64,000 bases of DNA from Streptomyces sp. G44. GTDB lineage: Bacteria; Actinomycetota; Actinomycetes; Streptomycetales; Streptomycetaceae. Numbering within the stretch: position 1 is the first letter of the stretch; each line of letters opens with the position of its first letter. This document shows positions 1 through 12,590 of the stretch, in pieces. Location of the stretch: NCBI RefSeq assembly GCF_016905445.1, contig NZ_JAFEXF010000016.1, forward strand, positions 1 through 64,000. The letters run 5' to 3'. The notes beneath the pieces were generated by a model, which was not told where the DNA came from, searched no databases, and was given only the letters and a program-made list of their open reading frames with translations. Made by a program: the position numbers and the translations under genes.

Positions 1-173
1 CCGTCGAGGCCCGGCAGTCCCGGGCGCACACGACCGCCGCGCTGCTGCGGCTCGGGGCGCCCGCGACCGCGCTCCGCGGCTCCGCGGCCCTGCGGGCGGG
101 CGCGCTCACCGCCGTGTTCGGCCCGCTGACGTGGGTCGTCGCCGAGCTGGCGGCACTGCCGCTGGGGCGTTGA
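1..173 (+). CDS. C-terminal fragment of a membrane permease (FtsX/MacB-like), cut by the window edge
   Basis: The frame is open from the first bases and ends at TGA 171-173, giving about 56 residues. The fragment has an Arg/His-bearing stretch (RQSRAHTTAALLRLGAP) followed by a hydrophobic segment (AVFGPLTWVVAELAALPLG) typical of the last membrane helix of FtsX-like ABC permeases. That family is common in Streptomyces in this form. Codon use fits a real gene. The N-terminus lies outside the window, so the family call rests only on the tail and is tentative. Confidence 0.4.
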   Translation, partial: VEARQSRAHTTAALLRLGAPATALRGSAALRAGALTAVFGPLTWVVAELAALPLGR

Positions 174-316
174 GAAAGTCGTACGGAAAAACCTCGCGGC
201 GAGCGATGAGTTCGGTGTCGAACACGCGTCTAACCCTGCGTACGGCGGACGGCCGCGGCACACGCCGCGGCACACGCACTCGGATCCGCGCTCATGACTT
301 ACCGGGAGAGACCCTC

Positions 317-721
317 ATGTACCAGCAGATGATCTTCGTGAACCTCGCCGTGAACGACGTGGCCGCGACGAAGAAGTTCTTCACGGAGCTCGGTTACACC
401 ATCAATCCGCAGTTCACGACCGACGACTGCGCGTGCGTGGTCATCAGTGACACCATCGTCGCGATGATGCTCGGCAAGCAGCGCTACGCGGACTTCACGG
501 AGAAGGAGATCGCCGACTCCACGAAGACCAGCGAGGCGCTGCTGTGCCTGAGCGCGGAGAGCCGCGAGAAGGTCGACGAGATCGTCGACAAGGCGGTGGC
601 CGCCGGTGCCACCCCGGGCAAGGTCCAGGACTACGGCACGATGTACGGCCGTGCCTTCGACGACCTGGACGGCCACACCTGGGAGTTCATGTGGATGGAC
701 CCCTCCGAGGTCCAGGGCTGA
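317..721 (+). CDS. VOC (glyoxalase/bleomycin-resistance fold) family protein
   Basis: A 134-residue single-domain protein. The N-terminus MYQQMIFVNLAVNDVAATKKF and the C-terminal GRAFDDLDGHTWEFMWM are the paired beta-alpha-beta-beta-beta modules of the vicinal-oxygen-chelate fold. The H-x-W-E near the C-terminus supplies the usual metal-ligand Glu. The closest known type is the lactoylglutathione-lyase-like VOC protein widespread in actinomycetes, whose substrate is unknown. The ATG at 317 was chosen over longer in-frame starts because GGGAGAG (303-309) sits at good spacing and the fold starts immediately. It is monocistronic and convergent with the anti-sigma gene, with a hairpin between them. 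Confidence 0.85.
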   Translation: MYQQMIFVNLAVNDVAATKKFFTELGYTINPQFTTDDCACVVISDTIVAMMLGKQRYADFTEKEIADSTKTSEALLCLSAESREKVDEIVDKAVAAGATPGKVQDYGTMYGRAFDDLDGHTWEFMWMDPSEVQG

Positions 722-729
722 GCCCGGCC

Positions 730-761
730 GGGGCGCCCTCCGCGTCCGGCGCGGGCGCCCC
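730..761. terminator. Bidirectional hairpin between convergent genes
   Basis: A perfect 9-bp inverted repeat, GGGGCGCCC (730-738) and GGGCGCCCC (753-761), with a 14-nt loop. It lies between the stop of the VOC gene and the stop of the convergent anti-sigma-like gene. There is no T-tract, which is usual for Streptomyces terminators. Confidence 0.6.
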
Positions 762-794
762 GTGGCAGCCCCCGCCGGACCCGGCGTCCGACGG

Positions 795-1727
795 TCAGCA
801 GCGGAAGTAACCGTGGATGGTCGTGCCCTCACCGGGAGCGGTGTGGATGCGGACGAGGTCGGCGACCACATGCACCAGCAGCAGCCCTCGTCCCCCGGGC
901 CGGCCCGGCGGCGGCGGGCAGCGGCCGGCCAGCGGGTCGGTGAGGAGCCCGGCGTCCCGCACCTCGCACACGACGGAGTCGCCCTGGCGCCAGACCCGCA
1001 GCGCACCGGAGCCCCGCCCGTGCACCACGCTGTTGGTCGTCAGCTCGGCGACGGCGAGCGCGAAGTCCTGGAGCCGGGACTCGGACAGGCCCAGCTCGGC
1101 GGCCCGGCCGGTGGCGAGATGGCGTACGTCGGGCAGGGTCTGCGCCGTGTAGAGCGTCTGCGGCACGTCGCCGGGGGCGGTCAGCGGCTCGTTGTAACGG
1201 GAGATGACCGCTTCGGGGGCGTAGGCCGCGCTGGGGCCCTGCGCACCGGCCTCGATGATCGTGGGGTGCGTGGCATAGGCGTCGGACAGAACCGTCTCGT
1301 CCAGGCGCTCGGCGTCGTAGGGACAGAGGATGGTCACCGCCCGGCCCTGGAACGCGAGGTTGATCAGCGCCTCGTGCTGGACGCAGGCCGGGTACTCCGT
1401 CGCGGAACGGCCGGCCCAGATCGGCTCGCCGATGATCCGCACCCGCCCCGTGGGGTGGGCGTCCGCGAAGGCGCGCAGCACCCGCGGGATGATCCGGCCG
1501 GGATTGCGCCCCTCCTGCGTCATGTCGAGGAGCTTCACCTGCGCGGCCCGTGCGCCCAGTCCGTCGCGGATGAGTTCCAGATTGGGGCCGGGGACCGACA
1601 CGGCCACCGCCTCACCGGCGTCGAGGCCCTCCTCGACGAACGGTACGGTGCCCGCCAAGTACTCCCGCTCGCCCCGGTAGAACAGTGCCGGATGGACGAA
1701 GGGTTCGGTCTCGGTCATGGCACTCAT
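795..1727 (-). CDS. MEDS-domain / HATPase_c anti-sigma-factor-like kinase
   Basis: A 310-residue protein. Residues ~10-165 form a MEDS (DcmR-type sensory) domain: HPALFYRGEREYLAG at the start, and YDAERLDETVLSDAYATHP near its end. Residues ~190-305 form a GHKL/HATPase_c domain of the RsbW/SpoIIAB type, with the N-box ELTTNSVVHG and the G-box GGRGLLLVHVVAD. It has no HisKA domain, so it probably acts as a Ser/Thr anti-sigma kinase that phosphorylates a STAS partner. The start ATG at 1727 overlaps the stop of the STAS gene (ATGA, 1724-1727), so translation is probably coupled. It is the last gene of the four-gene signalling operon. The cognate sigma factor is not in the window. Confidence 0.85.
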   Translation of the reverse strand: MSAMTETEPFVHPALFYRGEREYLAGTVPFVEEGLDAGEAVAVSVPGPNLELIRDGLGARAAQVKLLDMTQEGRNPGRIIPRVLRAFADAHPTGRVRIIGEPIWAGRSATEYPACVQHEALINLAFQGRAVTILCPYDAERLDETVLSDAYATHPTIIEAGAQGPSAAYAPEAVISRYNEPLTAPGDVPQTLYTAQTLPDVRHLATGRAAELGLSESRLQDFALAVAELTTNSVVHGRGSGALRVWRQGDSVVCEVRDAGLLTDPLAGRCPPPPGRPGGRGLLLVHVVADLVRIHTAPGEGTTIHGYFRC

Positions 1728-2086
1728 GACGTGGCCACCTCGATTGCAGACAGATCGGGCCAGAACAGCTCCAGCAGACGGCTCAGGGCGGGTGGCGGAC
1801 TCTCCAGAACGAGCCGCTGCCCGCCGTTCAGGCCCTGCGCGGTCAGCGCCAGGGCGGTGGCTCCGGCCATGTCGATGAACGTCAGCGACGAGAGTTCGAA
1901 GTGGTACGGGCCGTGGTGCCGCTGGACCACCCGCTCCAGGGCCTGCTCCCACACCATGTGCGTGGGCAGACAGACCTCACCGGCCACCTTGAGCCCGGCT
2001 CGGTCCGTCAGGGGGCGAAGGTGCAGGCGCTCGCTCGCGAGCGCCGCATCGTCGGCCCCTCTCTTCCGCTCATGCGGGTCGTTCAC
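1724..2086 (-). CDS. STAS-domain anti-sigma factor antagonist
   Basis: A 120-residue STAS domain of the RsbV/SpoIIAA type. The core FELSSLTFIDMAGATALAL carries the D-x-(A/S)-G-x-x-x-L motif around the usual phosphoacceptor site. Here the residue after the conserved Asp is Met-Ala-Gly rather than Ser-Ser/Thr-Gly, so no canonical phosphoserine is visible at that exact place. The start is GTG 2086, with GGGAGGA about 5 nt upstream. An alternative in-frame GTG at 2173 overlaps the phosphatase stop (GTGA) and would add 29 basic, low-complexity residues. The gene lies between the phosphatase and the HATPase, which gives the classic antagonist-kinase pair order. Confidence 0.82.
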   Translation of the reverse strand: MNDPHERKRGADDAALASERLHLRPLTDRAGLKVAGEVCLPTHMVWEQALERVVQRHHGPYHFELSSLTFIDMAGATALALTAQGLNGGQRLVLESPPPALSRLLELFWPDLSAIEVATS

Positions 2087-2169
2087 ATCGTCCTCCCGCT
2101 TCCGTCCAGGACGCCGCCCCCCAGTATCTCTTCTCCGGGCAGCGGTCAGAGCCGGTTGCCGTGCGCCGC

Positions 2170-4574
2170 TCACATGACCCGCACGCCGATGAGGCAGGTG
2201 TCGTCGTCGGTGTCGGAGGCGCTGTGCGTCAGCAGTCCGTCGAGCTGCTGCTCCAGGTTCGTGGCGGCGGGACCCGCCGTGGTCAGCAGCCGGGCCAGGG
2301 AGTCCTGGACCGCCTCGTCACGGCGCTCGACCAGTCCGTCGGTGTACATCAGCAAGGTGTCGCCGGGTTCCAGACGCAGTTCCTGCTCTTCGTAGTCGGT
2401 GTCGGCCAGGGCGCCCAGCAGGATGCCGCCGACCGGGGGCAGGGGTGTCGCCTGCTGTCCGCGCAGCAGCACCGGCGGCAGGTGCCCGGCGCGCGCCCAG
2501 CGCAGGGTGTGCCGCTCCGGGTCGTACAGCCCGCACACCGCTGTCGCCGTGACCTGGGTGGTCAGGTGGTGGGCCACGATGTTGAGCCAGGACAGCAGTT
2601 GCGCGGGTCCGGCCCCGGTGACGGCGAGGCCGCGCATGGCGTTGCGCAGGACGACCATGCTGGTGGCGGCCTGTATGCCGTGCCCGGCCACGTCTCCCAC
2701 GCACAGCATGATCTGCTTGGACGGCAGGGTCACCGCGTCGTACCAGTCCCCGCCGACCATGGAGTCCGACTCCGCGGGCCGGTACCGCACGGCGATCTGA
2801 AGGCCCGGGCTGCTCAGCGGGGCCTCGGTGGGCGGCATGATCGCGTGTTGCAGTTGCAGGGTCAGGCGGTTGCTCTCGGCGGCCTGCTGTTCGGTGTGCG
2901 CCAGTTGGTCGCGGGTCGCGGCCAGGGCCACCTCGGTCCAGTGCTGGGACGAGATGTCCTGGTAGGCGCCGCGCACGGACAGCAGACGGCCGTCGGCGTC
3001 GAGAACGGGTTCGGCGATCACCCGCATGTGCCGGGTGACGCCGTCGGGACGTTCGAGACGGAAGGCGGCGGAGGCCGACCTGCGGTGGTGGAGCACGGTG
3101 CGCAGGAAGCGGCGGATGGTGGTGGCGTCGTCGACGTGGGCGTACGAGGTCAGCGCCTCCAGGGGCACGGGCGACGCGTCGTGCGGCCGGCCGTACAGGT
3201 CGAACAGCTGGTCGTTCCAGGTGACTTCGCCGGTGGTGAGGTTCTCCTCGAAGCCGCCGATCCTGCCCAGGCGCTGGGCGTGCTGCAAGAGGTGGGCCAG
3301 GCGGGCCGCCTCGTCCTGGATGCGCCAGATGAGCAGCACGCAGCCGCCCTGACGGCTGACGCTGATGTCGGCGACCGCGGCGAGGGAGACCTGACCGACC
3401 AGCGCCGTGAGGGTCATCCGGCGGGTGCGGAACGGCTCGCCGGTCGCGTACACCCGCTCGATCCGCTCGAACAGCTCGCTGCCGCCGACGGCCATCGGGT
3501 AGGCCTCCAGCAGCAGGGCTCCGTGCACGGCGCTGCGGGGGCGTCCCGCGGGGTCGACGAAGCTGCTGTTGACGTGGTGGACGCGGAAGTCCGTGAGCCG
3601 GCCGTCGGCGTCCAGCTGCGGGACGAGGACCAGGGCGGGGTCGTACAGGCCCTCCGCGAGTTCCACCAGTTCGGCGAGGTCGGGCGTGGGCAGCCACGTG
3701 TCCGCCGAGGGCACCGCGGGGGCCGGGCGGCTCTCCAGGGTGTGGGCGCACAGCTCCGCCAGTGCCTCGATCTGGCGGAGGATCTGCGGCGGCTGCGGTT
3801 CCAGCGGGTTCGGCCAGCAGATCTCCAGGACGCCGTTGACGCGGCCTCCGGTGCCCACCGGGAGCGCGATGCGCCCGCCGCGGGGGTGACCGGCACGGCC
3901 GATGGACGGCAGGCCCTCCGCGGACATGTCCGTCACGTGCACCGGCTGGCGCTCCGTGAGTGCCCGGCGGGCCAGGGTGGACACGCCCGGGGGGACGTAG
4001 CGCCAGCGGCCGGCCTCGCCCTCGGCGAATCCGGCGTGCCCCGCCAGGGCCAGTGAGGCGTCGGTTCCCGCGCTCCACACGGCGACGGCGCAGGCCCCCA
4101 GCGGGGTCAGGGCGTGGGCGAGGAGCGACTGGGCGGCCGCCTGTGTGTCGCCCGCGGCCAGGGCGCCGCTCTCCGCCGCGCGCAGGCGCACGCCGACGGA
4201 GGGTTCGGCCTGCTCCGGGGGCTCCTCGCCGTTGGCCTGGCTGGCGAAACCGGCGGCGATCTCGGTGAGCTGGTCCTGGGAGGACTGGTTGACGATGTCG
4301 GCGGCCAGCTCCAGCTGGGAGACGCCCGCTTCCTCGGCCAGCGACGCCAGCTGCTGCGCGGCCATCGTGGGGCCGCACCGCAGCCGCTCGATCAGCACGC
4401 CCTTGGCCAGCTCGATCAGGGCGCGGCCGTCAGCTGCCGCCTGCGCGGCGAGGATCTCGCCGCGCAGCCGCTCCACCGTCGCCGCGAGCCTTCCTACGCC
4501 CGTGCTCTCCACCCGGGCGCCGGGGACCTGACGGTCCTCCGGCGAGGCGGGGTCCTCAAGGGGGTGTGAGGTGG

Positions 4575-4578
<4 letters not shown>
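2170..4578 (-). CDS. PP2C (SpoIIE-type) phosphatase with ANTAR, GAF and two PAS domains
   Basis: An 802-residue soluble protein. An ANTAR-like helical domain spans ~35-95 (ALIELAKGVLIERLRC and the following three helices), a GAF domain ~130-275, PAS domains ~305-420 and ~425-545, a short coiled coil ~550-590, and an SpoIIE/PP2C phosphatase ~590-800. The metal-binding motifs GGDWYD, GDVAGHG, YTDGLVE and DDDTCL are all present, so the phosphatase looks active. It probably dephosphorylates the STAS antagonist encoded downstream and so frees a sigma factor. Its start GTG overlaps the kinase stop (GTGA, 4575-4578), indicating translational coupling. ANTAR domains normally bind RNA hairpins, and an N-terminal ANTAR on a phosphatase is a recurring actinomycete arrangement. 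Confidence 0.9.
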
Positions 4579-8618
<4,040 letters not shown>

Positions 8619-8663
8619 GATCGTCCTCGTTTCAGTCAGGTACCACGACACAGAGCCACCCCC

Positions 8664-8680
8664 GGCACACCGCGTGTGCC
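8664..8680. promoter_or_regulatory. 17-bp palindrome upstream of the kinase operon
   Basis: GGCACAC-CGC-GTGTGCC is a perfect 7+7 palindrome centred about 54 nt upstream of the kinase start codon, within the 236-bp divergent region. Its size and symmetry suit a dimeric repressor operator. The regulator is unknown. Confidence 0.45.
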
Positions 8681-8706
8681 TCCGTGAGGAGTGTCACCAT
8701 CCGACT

Positions 8707-8788
8707 CGTACAGTCATCACCGTCCGACAACGGCTGTACGAAGATACGCAGCAGGTCGCTCCCCGACCTACCCGGGTGCGCGACCTGC
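8707..8788. promoter_or_regulatory. Two spaced inverted repeats between the kinase operon and the LOG gene
   Basis: CGTACAG (8707-8713) pairs with CTGTACG (8734-8740). GCAGGTCGC (8751-8759) pairs with GCGACCTGC (8780-8788). Both pairs enclose exactly 20 nt. They could be protein-binding sites or RNA stem-loops in the kinase leader. No known consensus was recognised. Confidence 0.35.
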
Positions 8789-8854
8789 CTTCCACCATGC
8801 CCGCGCCGCACCCGGCCCCCAGGCGCTGCGGTCATCGTTTCCTAGTATGGGCGG

Positions 8855-10051
8855 ATGCAGCCGACCGACGAACCAACATCCGCATCCCGTACGACCGGCG
8901 AGGCCCGTGAGATCGAGACCCTCGCCGAGTTCGACGAGGTCTCGGGACGCGGTGCGCTCGCCGGGTGCCGCGTCCAGGCCGTCGACCTGACGGAGCGCAC
9001 CGCCGCGCTCAAGGCCGCCCGTGTCGCGGGCGCCGTCTTCCTCGGCTGCCCCATGAGTGAGGACGCGGCGGCGCGGGTGCGGGCCGGGGGCGCGCTGGTC
9101 TTCCCGCCGGTCCCGGGGCTGCCGTTCAACCCCTACCGGGGGCTGCTCTACACCCCCGACGACCTGTTCTCCGGCCTCGCCGGGGGCGGGTACGACGCGA
9201 CGCCGGACGCCCACGCGTACGACTGGTTCCAGCGGACCAAGGCCGACGGCGACGTCTTCTCCTCGATGCTGCGCGCCATACACGACGACTCGATCTCCGA
9301 CGCCCTGGACGAGCAGCTCGCGGGCGCGGGTGTCGTGGGCGTCATGGGCGGCCACGCGATGGCCCGTGGCACGGAGGCGTACGCGGGCGCGGCCAGGCTC
9401 GGCCGCGCGCTGGCCCGCGCCGGTTTCACGGTCGCGACGGGCGGCGGTCCCGGCGCGATGGAGGCGGCGAACCTCGGGGCGTACGCCGCCGTCTTCGCCG
9501 ACGGCATGCTGGACGAGGCCCTTGAAATGCTCGCCAAGGCGCCCTCGTTCACGCCGTCGGTCACCGAGTGGGCGCGGGCGGCCTTCGCGGTGCGCGAGCG
9601 CTGGCCCTCCGGCGGCGCCTCGGTCGGCATCCCCACCTGGTTCTACGGCCACGAGCCGCCGAACGCCTTCGCCTCCCACCTGGCCAAGTACTTCGCCAAC
9701 GCGACCCGCGAGGACGGCCTGCTGGCCCGCTCGAACGCGGGCGTCGTCTTCCTGCCGGGCGCCGCGGGCACCGTCCAGGAGGTCTTCGACAACGCCACCC
9801 CCAACTACTACGAGTCGCGCGGCGAGCCCACCCCCATGGTCCTGGTCGACCGCGCGCACTGGACGGAGCACCTCCCGGTCTGGCCCCTGCTCCGGTCACT
9901 GGCCCGCGACAGGTCCATGGAGTCGCGGATCGCCCTGGTGGACCGGATCGAGGACGCCCCGGCCAAGCTGGACTCCCTCCTCTCGGCCCGGACGTTCGCC
10001 CCGGACCCGGACCTGGGGCAGATCCCGGGCCACACGCCCCGGCACCCCTAG
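8855..10051 (+). CDS. LOG-family Rossmann-fold protein
   Basis: A 398-residue protein. The C-terminal half carries the LOG/'lysine decarboxylase-like' signatures: VATGGGPGAMEAAN near residue 205 and FLPGAAGTVQEVFDN near residue 310. These correspond to the GGGxGxM and PGGxGTxxE nucleotide-binding and catalytic motifs, although the second Gly of the latter is Ala here. LOG proteins proper are phosphoribohydrolases that release cytokinin-type bases, but this longer form (usual LOG ~190 aa) has an N-terminal domain of unknown role. The ATG at 8855 has only a weak GGGCGG-like ribosome site. It is divergent from the kinase operon, and its stop overlaps the stop of the convergent glycosyltransferase gene (10048-10051). 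Confidence 0.75.
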   Translation: MQPTDEPTSASRTTGEAREIETLAEFDEVSGRGALAGCRVQAVDLTERTAALKAARVAGAVFLGCPMSEDAAARVRAGGALVFPPVPGLPFNPYRGLLYTPDDLFSGLAGGGYDATPDAHAYDWFQRTKADGDVFSSMLRAIHDDSISDALDEQLAGAGVVGVMGGHAMARGTEAYAGAARLGRALARAGFTVATGGGPGAMEAANLGAYAAVFADGMLDEALEMLAKAPSFTPSVTEWARAAFAVRERWPSGGASVGIPTWFYGHEPPNAFASHLAKYFANATREDGLLARSNAGVVFLPGAAGTVQEVFDNATPNYYESRGEPTPMVLVDRAHWTEHLPVWPLLRSLARDRSMESRIALVDRIEDAPAKLDSLLSARTFAPDPDLGQIPGHTPRHP

Positions 10052-11190
10052 GGGCCCGGCTCCAGCAGCCCCGCGAGCACCTCGTAGGACCGCTCCCAGT
10101 CCCACTCCTGCCGCACCCACGCCCGCCCCTTCTCCCCCATGGCGCGGGCGAGTCCACGGTCCCGCAGCAGGCGTACGAGGCGGTCCGCGACGGCGGCGGG
10201 GGAACGCCCGTCGACCACATAGCCGCTCTCGCCGTCCCGTACGGCGTCCGGCGCGCCCCCGGAGTCCCCCGCCACGACCGGGAGCCCGGCGGCGGCAGCC
10301 TCCAGGAAGACGATGCCGAGCCCCTCCACCTCCAGGCCGCCCCGGCGGGTGCGGCACGGCATGGCGAAGGCGTCGGCGGCGGCGTAGAACGGCGGCATCG
10401 CGTGGTGCGGGTGGCCGCCCGCGAAGACGACGCCGTCCAGGACGCCCTGCTCCTCCGCGAGTTGGCGCAGCCGCGCCTCGTACGGTCCGGCGCCGACCAG
10501 CAGCAGCGTGGCGCCGGCGACCGCCCTGCGCACCATCGGCCACGCCTCGATCAGGGTGTCCTGCCCCTTGCGCGGCACGAGGCGTGCCGCGCACAGGACG
10601 ACCGGCCTGCCGTCCGTGAGCCCGTACCGCTCGCGCACCGGGCGGCCGTCGACGCCAGGACCGAACGCCTCGGCGTCGACGCCGGGCACCAGGCGGGCGA
10701 ACCGCACCCCCGGGTCCATGGCCAGGCGGACGGGCTCCCGGGTGCTCGGCCCCAGATACGTGATGCGGTCGGCGCCCGCCCCGATGCGGCGCAGCAGCAT
10801 CCGCGCGCCGGGGGTGCGGGCCCACCACACCTCGTGGCCGTGCGTCGTGGCGACGACCCTGCGCACGCCCGCCTCCCGCCGCAGCCGCCCGGCGAGCAGC
10901 CCGAGCGGGGCGGCGGCGCCGAACCAGACGCGGTCGCAGCCGTACCGCCGGGCGAGGGCCACGGCCCGCACCCCCGTGCGCCGCGTCGGCAGCAGGGTGC
11001 GGGCCCGGTCGCGTACGACCGGGTGGGGAAACGTGCTGTCGTACGCGGCGCCGCCCTGCTCGGCGGACGTGTATACGACGGCCGTGCCGGGCGGGAAGCG
11101 CCGGGCGAGGGTGTCCACGAAGGTCTCGATGCCGCCCTGCCGGGGCGGGAAGTCGTTGGTGACGATGAGGGTGCGGGGCGTGCGAGGCAT
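10048..11190 (-). CDS. GT4-family glycosyltransferase (PimB-like)
   Basis: A 380-residue GT-B glycosyltransferase. The N-terminal TLIVTNDFPPRQGGIETFV is the GT4 acceptor-side glycine-rich loop. The C-terminal half has VVLCAARLVPRKGQD, a VGAGPY turn, and a donor-site E-x7-E-like segment (EGLGIVFLEAAAAGLPVV) that binds the nucleotide-sugar. It resembles actinobacterial phosphatidyl-inositol monomannoside mannosyltransferases, so a role in membrane-anchored mannolipid synthesis is plausible but not proven. There is no signal peptide. The start ATG at 11190 has only a close GGAG. It is divergent from the two-component pair. Confidence 0.8.
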   Translation of the reverse strand: MPRTPRTLIVTNDFPPRQGGIETFVDTLARRFPPGTAVVYTSAEQGGAAYDSTFPHPVVRDRARTLLPTRRTGVRAVALARRYGCDRVWFGAAAPLGLLAGRLRREAGVRRVVATTHGHEVWWARTPGARMLLRRIGAGADRITYLGPSTREPVRLAMDPGVRFARLVPGVDAEAFGPGVDGRPVRERYGLTDGRPVVLCAARLVPRKGQDTLIEAWPMVRRAVAGATLLLVGAGPYEARLRQLAEEQGVLDGVVFAGGHPHHAMPPFYAAADAFAMPCRTRRGGLEVEGLGIVFLEAAAAGLPVVAGDSGGAPDAVRDGESGYVVDGRSPAAVADRLVRLLRDRGLARAMGEKGRAWVRQEWDWERSYEVLAGLLEPGP

Positions 11191-11331
11191 GCTCCGACGG
11201 TAGGAACGGGCGGGGGCGCGGCGCGTCGCACGAGGCTCCGGGACCGGGGTCAACCCGTGGCATGACATCCCGCGCCCTTCTCCACCCCGGCGCCGACGCG
11301 GCCGTCCCGCCCGGCCCGCGAGAATCGGGGC

Positions 11332-12552
11332 ATGAGCACGACCATCCCGAGGCGGCCCGCCCCGGTGCGCAGGCGGCTGCGCGCCCTGGCCGCCGCTCCC
11401 GCCTACCCGTGGTGCACGGGCGCGGCCCTGACCGTGGGCGCGGTCGCCGAACTCGCCGTCTTCCCGGGTTCGCTGACCAACGCCGCCGCCATCCTGGTCT
11501 CCACCGCCTCCCTGATGTGGCGCCGGGCGTTTCCGCCGGCCGCCCTGGTGAGCGTGGCCGCCGGGCTGCTGAGCTTCGGTGCCGACTCGTCGCTGTCGAT
11601 CGCGGTGATGATCAGTGGTCTCGTCGCCTGCTACGTCCTCGGCCGGCACCGCGTGCTGCATCCGGCGCTGCTGGTGGCGGGCGGCGCGTTCGGGGCGTTC
11701 GCGGTGAACCTGTGGCACATCCTGCGCTGGGCCCGCGACGTGCACCTGCCCTATGGGCCACCGCTCGGCAACGCCGGGTCGCTCGGGCTGTTCGCCGAGG
11801 CGTTCGGGCTCTCGGCGGTGATCCTCGGTGCCGTCTCCATGGGCGACGCGGTGCGCTCCCGCGAGGAGACGCGGCGGGAACGCGCGCACGCCCAGGCGCA
11901 GTTGATCGCCGTGGAGCGGCGGCAGGCCGCGGAGGCGGAGCGCGCGGCCATCGCCCGCGAGCTGCACGACATCGTCTCGCACTCGGTGTCGATGATCGCG
12001 GTGCAGGCGGAGAGCGCGACGTACACGACGCCGGGGCTGAGCCCGCAGGCCCGCGACGGCTTCCAGCAGATCGCCGGGACGGCCCGCGCGTCCCTGGCCG
12101 AGCTGCGCCGGCTCCTCGGCGTCCTGCGCACTCCCGCCCCGCCGCACGAGAAGGCCGCCGTGAGCGCCCCGCAGCCCACCCTCGACCACCTCGGTGAACT
12201 CCTCGACCAGCACCGCGCGGTGGGCGGCAGCGCGGAGCTGCGGATCAGCGGGGAGCGGGTGCCGCTGGCCGCCGTGTGGGAGCTGTCGGCGTACCGCATC
12301 GTGCAGGAGGCCCTGACGAACGCCCGCAAGCACGCCCCCGGCGCCCGCGTGGTCGTCGAACTCGACTACCGCGACGACCGGTTGGCGCTCCGCGTCACCG
12401 ACGACGGTCCCGGCCCGCCCCGCGACGGCGGCGGCGCGAGCGGCCACGGGCTGACCGGCATGCGGGAGCGCGCCGCCCTGGTCGGCGGCAGCCTCACCGC
12501 GGGCGCGGGCCGGGGCGGCGGATTTCGCGTGGAGGCGGAACTGCCGTGGTGA
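11332..12552 (+). CDS. NarL-type sensor histidine kinase (HisKA_3)
   Basis: A 406-residue membrane kinase. Hydrophobic segments between residues ~25 and ~170 suggest four to six membrane helices with little extracytoplasmic domain. A linker helix follows, then HisKA_3 with AIARELHDIVSHSVSMI (phosphoacceptor His ~216), and HATPase_c with QEALTNARKHAPG, DDGPGPP and GHGLTGMRERA. This is the DesK/LiaS-like intramembrane-sensing layout. Its stop is followed by the response-regulator gene, with a GTGA overlap also possible. The signal is unknown. Confidence 0.9.
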   Translation: MSTTIPRRPAPVRRRLRALAAAPAYPWCTGAALTVGAVAELAVFPGSLTNAAAILVSTASLMWRRAFPPAALVSVAAGLLSFGADSSLSIAVMISGLVACYVLGRHRVLHPALLVAGGAFGAFAVNLWHILRWARDVHLPYGPPLGNAGSLGLFAEAFGLSAVILGAVSMGDAVRSREETRRERAHAQAQLIAVERRQAAEAERAAIARELHDIVSHSVSMIAVQAESATYTTPGLSPQARDGFQQIAGTARASLAELRRLLGVLRTPAPPHEKAAVSAPQPTLDHLGELLDQHRAVGGSAELRISGERVPLAAVWELSAYRIVQEALTNARKHAPGARVVVELDYRDDRLALRVTDDGPGPPRDGGGASGHGLTGMRERAALVGGSLTAGAGRGGGFRVEAELPW

Positions 12553-12590
12553 CGACGGACGTACAGGCTCCGAGGAGGAACGGACCCGCT

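Noticed and set aside
8619-8854. A SigB-type promoter (GnnT...GGGTA) ahead of the kinase operon
   Set aside because: GGGTAG occurs on the minus strand, but no GnnT lies 14-16 nt upstream, so the match is not convincing.
8855-10051. LOG-family gene as part of an anti-phage (SLOG/Thoeris-like) system
   Set aside because: It has no TIR, STALD or effector partner nearby, and the gene has the look of an ordinary actinomycete LOG-like enzyme.
10048-12447. Extension of the glycosyltransferase frame upstream through the sensor kinase gene
   Set aside because: Only the part after ATG 11190 looks like a protein family. The rest is antisense to a well-supported histidine kinase.
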